In this document: one piece after another, positions 1 to 7,405 of the stretch
Numbering within the stretch: position 1 is the stretch's first letter
How the letters are laid out: each line of letters begins with the position of its first letter
DNA from: Ornithinibacter aureus
GTDB lineage: Bacteria; Actinomycetota; Actinomycetes; Actinomycetales; Dermatophilaceae
Length of the DNA stretch: 64,000 nucleotides
Reading direction: 5' to 3'
NCBI RefSeq assembly: GCF_009858245.1
Contig: NZ_VMSB01000001.1
Span: 1,302,001-1,366,000, forward strand
Notes under the pieces: generated by a model
What the model was told of the DNA's origin: nothing
The model's database searches: none
The model's input: the letters and a program-made list of their open reading frames with translations, nothing else
Program-made: the position numbers and the translations under genes

Positions 1-107
1 GCCGGCATCCCGCTGCCTGCCGTGGCTGCGGAGGGCGCCGTCAGGCCGGCAACGGAGGACAGGTCGACGGCGCCGCGGGTGCCCGCGGGCGGGGTGGTCT
101 CACTCAT
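1..107 (-). CDS. N-terminal fragment of a possible YbbN/thioredoxin-like co-chaperone
   Basis: The minus strand has an ATG at 107 opening a frame that runs off the window start, giving about 35 residues beginning MSETTPPAGTRGAVDLSSV. A short polar N-terminus followed by a GAVDLS-like stretch resembles what I remember of actinobacterial YbbN-type thioredoxin/TPR co-chaperones. No catalytic or TPR region lies inside the window, so the assignment is weak. It follows the lipoprotein gene on the same strand with a gap of about 34 bp and could share its transcript. It could equally be any Ala/Pro-rich leader. Confidence 0.4.
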   Translation of the reverse strand, partial: MSETTPPAGTRGAVDLSSVAGLTAPSAATAGSGMP

Positions 108-141
108 GTGCAGATTCTCTCAAACGCGCGGGGGTGCGCGG

Positions 142-1143
142 TCACAGGCCCTTGCCGGACACGAGCAGCTCGGCCCCGCCGATAACCGACGCCTGCCCCG
201 TCGGGGGGATGACCATGACGAAGGTCTCGAGGTTGTTCAGGGTGAGCGACTTCGTCACCTTCTTCTTGCCGGTCAGCTTGGCGTACTCGGCAGGCAGCAC
301 GAGTTCCTTGGCGGCCTTGGTCACGGCGAGGGTGTCCGTGCGCTTCATGAGACCGAAGGTGACGACTCCACCGTCGGCGAGGCGGAAGGACACGGCGTTC
401 TTCAGCTCGGGGGTGTGCACCTGGGTCAGGGTGCCGAGCTTGCCGAGTGCCTTGGCCTGGGCCGCGGCGGTGGTCTTCAGCGAGTTCGCGAAGGGGTTGT
501 CGACCGAGACGGCCTTCGTCGCCTTGGGCTTGGGGAAGGCCAGGGCAGCCGCGTAGGCCGTGACGAGCGCCTCCGGCGTGGCCGGGAGCCCCTCGCCGTC
601 GGTGACCTTCACCATCGGGGAGCCGGCGTTCTCGGGAGCCACCGCGGGAAGTGAGGCACCGGCGAACATCGGCACGCTCGAGGCGATCTTGAACGGCTGG
701 TCGGGCTTCTCGGAGACCAGGACGTGCAGCATCTGGGTGTTCGTCGCCTCGTCGAGGGTCGACGCGACGATGGCCCGGGGCCAGGCACGACCCTGCGACT
801 GTGCGACGATCGTCGGCTTCGGGGCGACCGCGAGGTCAGGGGTGGCCGCGGGAGCCCCGGCACGGGCCGCCTTCGCGTTGGCCACGGTCAGGGCGTCACC
901 GGCGAGGAAGGCCGCGCGGGCTGCGGCCGCCTTCTTGGCGTCACCCTCCACGGGGGCCTCTGCCTGCGCGAGGACCCGGGCGGCGATGTCGGCGGCACCT
1001 TCGTCGCCGAGCGGTGCGGAGACGGACTTCTCAGCGGGCGCCGGGCGCAGACCCACGAGGGCGTCCTGGGTGCCGCAGCCGGTGAGGAGCAGGGCGCTGA
1101 CCATGGTGGCGGCGGCGATGGCGGATGTCGTGCGGCGGGTCAT
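142..1143 (-). CDS. Predicted secreted lipoprotein of unknown function
   Basis: This is a 333-aa protein. The N-terminus has basic residues (MTRR), a hydrophobic stretch and a lipobox LLLTGC with the lipidation Cys near residue 23, so it should be anchored on the outer face of the membrane. The mature part is Ala/Lys-rich with no motif I recognise. The ATG at 1143 is chosen because it overlaps the stop of the upstream membrane-protein gene by 4 bp (ATGA) and because it gives a clean lipoprotein signal; a longer in-frame extension to about 1395 would bury the signal. Overlap with the membrane protein suggests the two products act together at the cell surface. I do not recognise the family. Confidence 0.85.
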   Translation of the reverse strand: MTRRTTSAIAAATMVSALLLTGCGTQDALVGLRPAPAEKSVSAPLGDEGAADIAARVLAQAEAPVEGDAKKAAAARAAFLAGDALTVANAKAARAGAPAATPDLAVAPKPTIVAQSQGRAWPRAIVASTLDEATNTQMLHVLVSEKPDQPFKIASSVPMFAGASLPAVAPENAGSPMVKVTDGEGLPATPEALVTAYAAALAFPKPKATKAVSVDNPFANSLKTTAAAQAKALGKLGTLTQVHTPELKNAVSFRLADGGVVTFGLMKRTDTLAVTKAAKELVLPAEYAKLTGKKKVTKSLTLNNLETFVMVIPPTGQASVIGGAELLVSGKGL

Positions 1144-1769
1144 CGGGTGACCTCCTCGGTGGTCGCTTGTTCGGCAACTCGGCGGGTGGGCCAGGCCAAC
1201 GCCACTCCGGCCACGACGAGGAACAGGCCGGCCAGGACGGCGACGACGGCCTCGACGAACCACGTCTTGTTCGTGACCGTGAAGGTCACGGTCTCGAGCG
1301 GCCCGCCCTCGGTGGCGATGACGAGCGCCTCGGGCGCCTGCTCCTGCTTGACCGTCAGGGTGACCGGCCCCTGCGCGGAGTCCTGCTGGCGCCACAGGTC
1401 GGCAAGGCCCAGGGTGGGAGCCTCGCCGGACCCCACGGGGCGGGTCTGCAGCACCCAGTCCCGAACCCCGACGCCCGTGGCCGACACGACGCGTGCGTCG
1501 CCGAGCACGTCAGCGGCGTCCGAGGGGTTGGCCAGGGCCATCCAGACGGTGGCGCCCTCGGCGGGGGTGGCGGTCACGACGACGTCGGAGTCGACGCGGT
1601 TGAGCACCGAGGGCCGGAGGATCACCGGGTCGGTCGTCGCCGGTCGGGCGGTGAACTGCGCGGTGCCCGAGGACCCCAGCTGGGTCGCGAACCACGCGCC
1701 GATGACGGTGAGCACCAGGCCGAGAACGGCCAGCAGTGCACCGACGACGCTCTTCACGATCGTGGTCAT
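1140..1769 (-). CDS. Two-pass membrane protein with an extracytoplasmic domain
   Basis: This is a 209-aa protein starting at the ATG at 1769 (MTTIVKSVVG). One hydrophobic segment lies at about residues 5-28 and a second at about 175-198, with a soluble domain of roughly 145 residues between them and a short basic C-terminal tail (WPTRR). The topology predicts an exposed central domain. The stop overlaps the lipoprotein start by 4 bp, so translation is probably coupled. The 108-bp gap to the upstream MarR gene on the same strand could hold its promoter or be an operon spacer. No named family is recognised. Confidence 0.8.
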   Translation of the reverse strand: MTTIVKSVVGALLAVLGLVLTVIGAWFATQLGSSGTAQFTARPATTDPVILRPSVLNRVDSDVVVTATPAEGATVWMALANPSDAADVLGDARVVSATGVGVRDWVLQTRPVGSGEAPTLGLADLWRQQDSAQGPVTLTVKQEQAPEALVIATEGGPLETVTFTVTNKTWFVEAVVAVLAGLFLVVAGVALAWPTRRVAEQATTEEVTR

Positions 1770-1877
1770 GGGGATGGGATCCTTCGGGTTGACAAGGGGG
1801 TCACCGGCGCGGAAATCGCGTGACGGCGTCCCTCCACCATGACAAACGCCCCACCCTCCCGACAAATCCCACGGGGG

Positions 1878-2393
1878 TCAGCCGTCGAAGTCGCCTGCCC
1901 CCACGCGGACCTCACGCAGCAACCCGAACATCACTTCGTGCTGCTCGGCGTCGAGCATCGCGAGCCCGAAGTCGGCCGCCTCCAGATCACGGGTCACGGC
2001 CTCCATCGCCGCGCGACCGGCATCCGTGATGACCGCGAACGCACCACGACGGTCGGCGGGGTTGGGCACCCGCTCGACGAACCCCTGGGCCACGAGGCGC
2101 TGCACGATGTTCGTCGCACTCGTCGGGTGCACCATGAGCCGTTCCCCGATGCGGGACATCGAGAGGCGCTCGTCGCGGCTGAAGGTGAGCAGCACCAGCG
2201 CTTCGTACCGCGCGAACGTCAACCCGTGGCGCCCCGCGATGGCGTCGAACTGGGCGAGGAGCAGCTGCTGGACGCGCATGATCGACGTCGCCGTGGCCAT
2301 CGACGAGGCGTGCGACTCCCGGCCCCAGCGGTCGCGCCACAGCTGGCTCGCCCGAGCGATCGGGTCGAAGGGCAGACGCACCGGCTGGCTCAC
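1878..2393 (-). CDS. MarR-family transcriptional regulator
   Basis: About 171 aa from a GTG at 2393; the frame is open further upstream, so the start is not certain. The body has the MarR winged-helix pattern: a dimerisation helix, then LTFARYEALVLL, a recognition region near SRIGERLMVHPTSATNIVQRL, and the wing motif ERVPNPADRRGAF, where the DRR/D-x-R signature contacts DNA. MarR proteins are usually ligand-responsive repressors of neighbouring genes. It is divergent from the phosphoglucomutase/GH65 operon and upstream of the membrane-protein and lipoprotein pair, so either could be its target. The octamer TTGCGCAA at 2454-2461 in the divergent space is a possible, weak operator. Confidence 0.85.
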   Translation of the reverse strand: MSQPVRLPFDPIARASQLWRDRWGRESHASSMATATSIMRVQQLLLAQFDAIAGRHGLTFARYEALVLLTFSRDERLSMSRIGERLMVHPTSATNIVQRLVAQGFVERVPNPADRRGAFAVITDAGRAAMEAVTRDLEAADFGLAMLDAEQHEVMFGLLREVRVGAGDFDG

Positions 2394-2491
2394 ACCGAGC
2401 ACGGTAGCCCAGCGGCGCACCGGACCGACTCTCGGGAAGGCGGCACCCACGGATTGCGCAAGCGCTCTCGCAGTCCCTAGCGTTGCCCCTC

Positions 2492-3241
2492 ATGAGCGGT
2501 ATGAACCCGGTGACCTGGACCGACCACGACTCGGTCCTCTTCGACCTCGACGGGGTCCTCACCCCCACGGCGGAGGTGCACATGCGGGCCTGGGCCGAGA
2601 TGTTCAACGCCTTCCTCTCCTCATGGCACGGCCCCGCCGCCGACACCTCGGCCTACACCGACGACGACTACTTCGCTCACGTCGACGGCAAGCCGCGCTA
2701 CGACGGCGTGCGCGACCTGCTCACGGCACGCGGCATCGACCTGCCCGAGGGAGACCCGAGCGACGCCCCTGACCTCGACACGGTCTGCGGGCTCGGCAAC
2801 CGCAAGAACGACGCGTTCAACGCCGTGCTGGAGCGCGACGGCGTCTCCCCGTACCCCGGCTCGGTCGCGCTGCTGGACCACTTGCGTGACCTCGGGATGC
2901 CGCTCGCGGTCGTCTCGTCGTCGGCGAACGCCCCGGCGGTGCTCGAGGCCGCTGGCCTGGCCGGGCGCTTCGTCACCGTCGTCGACGGCCGGGTCGCCAC
3001 CGAGCTCGGCCTGCCGGGCAAGCCTGCTCCCGACACGTTCGTGCACGCGGCCACGGCGTGCGGCACCACGCCGGCGCGTTCGGTCGTCGTCGAGGATGCC
3101 GTGTCGGGCGTTCGCGCTGGAGCGGCCGGTGAGTTCGGCCTCGTCATCGGCGTGGACCGCGGTGCGGGCACCCAGACCTTGACGGATGCCGGTGCGCACC
3201 TCGTCGTCGCGGACCTCGCCGAACTCGTCGACCCGGCATGA
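2492..3241 (+). CDS. pgmB: Beta-phosphoglucomutase-like HAD hydrolase
   Basis: A 249-aa protein of the HAD superfamily. Motif I is DLDGVLT, with the nucleophile and acid/base pair at about D18 and D20. Motif II is the VVSSS stretch near 140-144, motif III is K177 in GKPAPD, and motif IV is E201-D202 in VVVEDAVSG. The GKPAPD and EDAVSG forms are typical of beta-phosphoglucomutases, which turn beta-glucose 1-phosphate into glucose 6-phosphate. ATG 2492 is preferred over a TTG nine bases upstream. The stop overlaps the GH65 start by 4 bp. The pair makes sense: GH65 phosphorolysis releases beta-glucose 1-phosphate, which this enzyme would feed to glycolysis. The same two-gene arrangement is known in mycobacteria (Rv3400/Rv3401). 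Confidence 0.9.
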   Translation: MSGMNPVTWTDHDSVLFDLDGVLTPTAEVHMRAWAEMFNAFLSSWHGPAADTSAYTDDDYFAHVDGKPRYDGVRDLLTARGIDLPEGDPSDAPDLDTVCGLGNRKNDAFNAVLERDGVSPYPGSVALLDHLRDLGMPLAVVSSSANAPAVLEAAGLAGRFVTVVDGRVATELGLPGKPAPDTFVHAATACGTTPARSVVVEDAVSGVRAGAAGEFGLVIGVDRGAGTQTLTDAGAHLVVADLAELVDPA

Positions 3242-5763
3242 GCACCGCGCAGACCTCGACGGATCCGCTGGACCGCAGCCGCTTCCCCGCCGACCCGTGG
3301 CGGCTCGTGGAGTGCGACCCCGACCGCACCGACCTCGGCGTCACCGAGACGTTGTTCACCGTGGCCAACGGCTACATCGGCATGCGTGGCAACCCCGAGG
3401 AGGGTCGCCACGCCCACGAGCACGGGACCTACATCAACGGCTTCCACGAGACCTGGCCGATCCGGCACGCGGAGGCGGCCTACGGGTTCGCCCGCACGGG
3501 GCAGACCCTCGTCAACGCCCCCGACGCGAAGCTCATGAAGCTCTACGTCGACGACGAGCCGCTGGTGATCGGCACGGCCGACCTCGAGAGCTACGAGCGG
3601 TCGCTGGACTTCCGCGACGGCGTGCTGCGCCGCTACCTGGTGTGGCGCACCCCGTCGGGCAAGCGGGTCGAGGTCGTCTCCACGCGCATGGTGTCGATGA
3701 CCCAGCGCCACCTCGTCCTGCTCACCTTCGAGGTGAGCATGCTCTCCGGCGACGCCCCGGTCGTCGTGTCCTCGCAGCTGCTCAACCGCCAGGACGGGGT
3801 CGACGAGTACCACGGGCAGGCGGCCGCCGGCACAGGGCTGGCCGACCCGCGCAAGGCGGCGGCCTTCGAGGGTCGGGTGCTCGAGCCACGCCTGCAGATG
3901 GCCAAGGACGACCGGATGATGCTGGGCTACCAGTGCGCCAACTCCCGGATGACCGTCGCCGTGGCTGCCGATCACGTCGTGTCGACGCCGGACCCGTACG
4001 AGGTCGTCATGAGCGACGAACCGGACCTGACGAAGATGGTGTTTCGCGTCGACGCGCGCGAGGGCAGCACGCTGCGCATCGAGAAGACCGTGGCGTACCA
4101 CACCTCGCGCGGCCTGCCCGTTCGTGAGCTGTCCGACCGGTGCCGACGCACCCTGGACCGGGCGGCCCGGGTCGACAACGAAGACTGGCTGGCCGAGCAG
4201 CGTGACTGGTTCGACGCCTTCTGGGCGTCCGCCGACGTCGAGGTCGACACCGGAGAGGACACCTCGGATGCCGTGCAGCAGGCCATCCGCTTCAACCTGT
4301 TCACCTTGGCCCAGGCCAGCGCCCGGGCCGACGGCCTCGGGGTCGCGGCCAAGGGGGTCAGCGGCTCGGGGTACGAGGGGCACTACTTCTGGGACACCGA
4401 GGTGTACGTCGCCCCGTTCCTGACGTACACCCGGCCCGAGCTGGCGCGAAACCTGATGCTCTTCCGCAGCCGGATGCTGCCCGCCGCCCGCGAGCGGGCC
4501 GCGGAGATGAGCCAGCGCGGGGCGCTCTTCCCCTGGCGCACCATCAACGGTGAGGAGGCCTCGGCCTACTACGCCGCCGGCACCGCCCAGGTGCACATCG
4601 ACGCCGACGTCGCGCACGCCCTCGTGCAGTACGTCAGCGCCACCGGTGACGAGGAACTGCTCGTGCGGCACGGCCTGGCCATCCTCGTCGAGACCGCTCG
4701 GCTCTACGCCGACCTCGGCTTCTGGCGCAGCAACGGGGAACGCTCGTTCCACATCCACGGCGTGACCGGGCCCGACGAGTACACGACCGTGGTCAACAAC
4801 AACCTGTTCACCAACGTCATGGCCCGCTACAACCTCGAGCAGGCGGTGTCGTGGGTGCGCTGGGCGCAGGAGCACCACGCCGACGAGTACGCCCGCCTGG
4901 CTCATCGCCTCAAGGTCACCGAGGACGAGGTCACCGAGTGGGCGGCCTGCGCGGCGGGCATGCACATCCCGTTCGACGAGGGCCTGCAGATCCACCCCCA
5001 GGACGACTTCTTCCTCGACCGCGAGGTGTGGGACCTCAGCCAGACCCCGGACGAGCTTCGGCCACTGCTGCTGCACTACCACCCGCTGGTGATCTACCGC
5101 TTCCAGGTGCTCAAGCAGGCTGACGTCGTGCTCGCCCTGTTCCTCCAGGGCAACCGCTTCACCGCCGACGAGAAGCGCCGCGACTTCGAGTACTACGACC
5201 CGATCACCACCGGCGACTCGACGTTGTCGGCCGTGGTGCAGTCCGTCGTGGCAGCCGAGGTCGGCTACCACGAGGTCGCCCACGCCTACTTCGTCGACGC
5301 CCTGTACGTCGACCTGGCCAACGCCCACGCCAACACCGTCGACGGGCTGCACATCGCCTCCACCGGCGGGGTGTGGTGCGCGCTGGTCAACGGCTTCGGC
5401 GGCATGCGCGACCACGAGGGCCAGCTCTCCTTCGACCCCCGCCTGCCCGCCGACTGGCGCTCGCTCACCTACCGGCTGACGTGGCGGGGCACCCGACTCG
5501 TCGTCGACCTCACCCCCACCGGGCTGCGCCTGCGCTCGGTCGAGGGCGAGCAGCCCGTGCCGGTGAGCGTGGCCGGCATCCGGGACGTCGTGGAGCCGGG
5601 GAGCACGCTCGAGGTGCCCCTCGACGGGCACGGCCCGCAGATCCCCGGTCTGCTGCCCAAGCGCCCGCCGACCGGCGGCACCCGCACCGACGGCAGCCGC
5701 ATCACGGCCGGGGTGCCGACTGCCATTCCCCTGCCCGAGGCGGGCGACCCTCCCCCGGCCTGA
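3238..5763 (+). CDS. Glycoside hydrolase family 65 disaccharide phosphorylase
   Basis: An 841-aa protein of the GH65 family (maltose, trehalose, kojibiose or nigerose phosphorylases). The N-terminal beta-sandwich contains TVANGYIGMRGN. The (alpha/alpha)6 catalytic domain contains FWDTEVY near residue 385 and HGVTGPDEYT, where E514 is the expected general acid. A small C-terminal beta domain follows. These inverting enzymes split an alpha-glucosidic disaccharide with phosphate to give beta-glucose 1-phosphate and glucose. Translation is coupled to pgmB by an ATGA overlap. Which disaccharide is used cannot be read from the sequence; maltose or trehalose are the usual guesses. The C-terminal 40 residues are Pro/Gly-rich and probably disordered. 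There is no signal peptide, so it is cytoplasmic. Confidence 0.92.
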   Translation: MSTAQTSTDPLDRSRFPADPWRLVECDPDRTDLGVTETLFTVANGYIGMRGNPEEGRHAHEHGTYINGFHETWPIRHAEAAYGFARTGQTLVNAPDAKLMKLYVDDEPLVIGTADLESYERSLDFRDGVLRRYLVWRTPSGKRVEVVSTRMVSMTQRHLVLLTFEVSMLSGDAPVVVSSQLLNRQDGVDEYHGQAAAGTGLADPRKAAAFEGRVLEPRLQMAKDDRMMLGYQCANSRMTVAVAADHVVSTPDPYEVVMSDEPDLTKMVFRVDAREGSTLRIEKTVAYHTSRGLPVRELSDRCRRTLDRAARVDNEDWLAEQRDWFDAFWASADVEVDTGEDTSDAVQQAIRFNLFTLAQASARADGLGVAAKGVSGSGYEGHYFWDTEVYVAPFLTYTRPELARNLMLFRSRMLPAARERAAEMSQRGALFPWRTINGEEASAYYAAGTAQVHIDADVAHALVQYVSATGDEELLVRHGLAILVETARLYADLGFWRSNGERSFHIHGVTGPDEYTTVVNNNLFTNVMARYNLEQAVSWVRWAQEHHADEYARLAHRLKVTEDEVTEWAACAAGMHIPFDEGLQIHPQDDFFLDREVWDLSQTPDELRPLLLHYHPLVIYRFQVLKQADVVLALFLQGNRFTADEKRRDFEYYDPITTGDSTLSAVVQSVVAAEVGYHEVAHAYFVDALYVDLANAHANTVDGLHIASTGGVWCALVNGFGGMRDHEGQLSFDPRLPADWRSLTYRLTWRGTRLVVDLTPTGLRLRSVEGEQPVPVSVAGIRDVVEPGSTLEVPLDGHGPQIPGLLPKRPPTGGTRTDGSRITAGVPTAIPLPEAGDPPPA

Positions 5764-5879
5764 CCCCGGCATCACCTTTCTCGCCCGGTGCCAGGACCTT
5801 CACCTTCGCACCACAACCGTTCTGGTGCGAACCTGAACCTTGTGGCATCGGGCGAGAAGGCTCGGCGGATGCCGGGTCA
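5761..5879. repeat. Near-complete inverted repeat filling the convergent GH65/ABC gap
   Basis: The space between the two convergent stop codons reads as one imperfect palindrome. The ends are TGACCCCGGCATC and GATGCCGGGTCA, which include both stop codons. Inside lie CTTTCTCGCCCGGTGCCA and its near-complement 14-16/18 matched, and then the perfect 9-bp arms TTCGCACCA and TGGTGCGAA around a 9-nt loop CAACCGTTC. As RNA from either side it would fold into a long hairpin, so a bidirectional terminator is the simplest reading, but there is no T-run on either strand. It belongs to a set of long intergenic inverted repeats in this window. Confidence 0.75.
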
Positions 5880-6572
5880 GGGGGTGGTGAGGACGCCGTC
5901 GTCGAGGTGCACCACCCGGTCGGCCGCAGCCGCCGCCTCCGGGTCGTGTGTGGCCATGACGACCGCCGCCCCCTGCGAAGCCCGCGCGCGCAGCAGGCGC
6001 AGCACGACCTCGCGGTTGGTGTGGTCGAGCTCGGAGGTCGGCTCGTCGGCCAGCAGCACGCGGCAGTCCAGGGCCAGCGCCCGCGCCACGGCGACGCGCT
6101 GCTGCTGTCCGCCGGACAGCTCCTCGACGAGGTGCGAGAACACCTCACCCAGCCCGACGGCATCCAACGCGGCGTCCGCCCGAGCAGGCGCGTGCGCGGC
6201 AGCCACCCCACGGGCGAGCAGCGGGACCAGCACGTTCTCGCGTGCCGTCAGCATCGCGGCCAGCCCGTTGCCCTGAGGGATGAGCGCCACCCCGGCCGCG
6301 ACAGCCTCGGCCACCCCCGCCGCGACCACCCCACCCACGCGGCGGCCATCCACGAGCACCTCCCCGGCATCCGGCGTGACGATGCCGGCCACGACCGAGA
6401 GCAGGGTGCTCTTGCCCGCCCCGGAGTGGCCGGTGACGGCGACGAGCTCACCGGGGCGCACCACGAGGTCAACCCCGTCGAGTGCCGTGGTGGCTCCGAA
6501 CCGCACGACCAGTCCGGTGCACGCGACGGCGGGCGCGGCGCCCGGGCGCGCGACGTGATCGGGCACGGTCAT
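5877..6572 (-). CDS. ABC transporter ATPase, catalytically complete (MacB/LolD-like)
   Basis: A 231-aa nucleotide-binding domain with all canonical motifs: Walker A GHSGAGKS at about 48-55, Q-loop Q100, signature LSGGQ at 152-156, Walker B VLLADE at 172-177 with the D-loop following, and H209 in the H-loop. The ADEPTSELD form and association with an FtsX-type permease place it with the LolD/MacB group, which drive extrusion or mechanotransmission rather than import. Its ATG overlaps the stop of the second ATPase by 4 bp (ATGA), and it is the last gene of the chain that starts at the thiolase. Substrate unknown. Confidence 0.92.
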   Translation of the reverse strand: MTVPDHVARPGAAPAVACTGLVVRFGATTALDGVDLVVRPGELVAVTGHSGAGKSTLLSVVAGIVTPDAGEVLVDGRRVGGVVAAGVAEAVAAGVALIPQGNGLAAMLTARENVLVPLLARGVAAAHAPARADAALDAVGLGEVFSHLVEELSGGQQQRVAVARALALDCRVLLADEPTSELDHTNREVVLRLLRARASQGAAVVMATHDPEAAAAADRVVHLDDGVLTTP

Positions 6573-7405
6573 GGACTCTCCTCCTCGACGACGAGCACCC
6601 AGCGGCCGTCCTCCTCGTGCAGGCGCACGAGCGACCCCGGCGGGATGGCGGCCAAGGCGTGCGGCGGCAGCGGCACCGAGCCATCGGCCGAGACGACGGC
6701 GAACTCCTCACCCTCGCGGCCCTCGGCACCGACCCGGCCGTCGCGGATGGTGATCGTGCGCGGCATCGCTGCGGCGACGTCGGGGTCGTGCGTCACGACG
6801 ATCACGGTGGTGCCCCACTGGCGGTTGACCTGCGCCAACGCCTCGAGCACGACGTCACGCGCCCCGTGGTCGAGCTGGCTCGTCGGCTCGTCGCCGAGCA
6901 ACAACCCCGGTCGGCACGAGACCGCGACCGCCACGGCGAGCAGCTGCAGCGCGCCGGGGGTCAACGTGGCGAGCGGGACGTCGGCGGATGCCGTGGGGAA
7001 CCCGACGAGGTCGAGAACCTCGTCGGGGCTGGGAACCTGACGGCCGCGCTGGCGCGCTGCCCCCTGGGCGAACGCGACGTTGTCTCGCGCGCAGAGGTAG
7101 GGCAGCAGGTTGCGTGCCGCTCCCTGGAGGACCATCGCGATCTCGGTGCCGCGCACCTCGTCGAGGTCGGCCTCGGAGAGCTGGCTGAGCTCGCGGTCGC
7201 CGACGAGCAGGCGCCCGGCGCTCGGGCGCAGCAGGCCGCCGAACAGGGTGAGCAACGTCGACTTCCCAGCACCGGACGGGCCGAGGAGCGCCACCCGCTC
7301 CCCCGCCCCCACGACGAGGTCGATGCCGGACAGCGCAGCCACGTCGTGCCCGTCGGCGTGGTAGATGTGCACGAGGCCGCGCGTCACCACGCGCAGGCCG
7401 CTCAC
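6569..7405 (-). CDS. ABC transporter ATPase with degenerate signature motif
   Basis: A 278-aa ABC ATPase from GTG 7405, which overlaps the permease stop by 4 bp (GTGA). Walker A GPSGAGKS (42-49), Q94, Walker B LLLGDE (168-173) and H206 are present. Where LSGGQ should be, at about 148-152, the sequence reads LTPGA. About 60 residues follow the H-loop as a C-terminal extension not found in the minimal ATPase. The partner ATPase has an intact signature, so the dimer should have one consensus and one degenerate ATP site, as in asymmetric ABC exporters. An upstream extension of the frame to 7951 overlaps the permease gene and is rejected. Confidence 0.9.
   Translation of the reverse strand: MSGLRVVTRGLVHIYHADGHDVAALSGIDLVVGAGERVALLGPSGAGKSTLLTLFGGLLRPSAGRLLVGDRELSQLSEADLDEVRGTEIAMVLQGAARNLLPYLCARDNVAFAQGAARQRGRQVPSPDEVLDLVGFPTASADVPLATLTPGALQLLAVAVAVSCRPGLLLGDEPTSQLDHGARDVVLEALAQVNRQWGTTVIVVTHDPDVAAAMPRTITIRDGRVGAEGREGEEFAVVSADGSVPLPPHALAAIPPGSLVRLHEEDGRWVLVVEEESP

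Noticed and set aside
142-1395. N-terminal extension of the lipoprotein frame
   Set aside because: It overlaps the membrane-protein gene and would bury the lipobox; the ATG at 1143 in an ATGA overlap is far better.
2454-2461. TTGCGCAA as the MarR operator
   Set aside because: An 8-bp GC-centred palindrome is too short to separate from chance here; noted only as a weak candidate.
2698-5775. 1025-codon open frame on the minus strand opposite the GH65 gene
   Set aside because: A shadow of strong third-position G/C bias; the product is low-complexity (Gly/Val/Asp/Arg/His) with no domain, and the plus-strand gene is clearly real.
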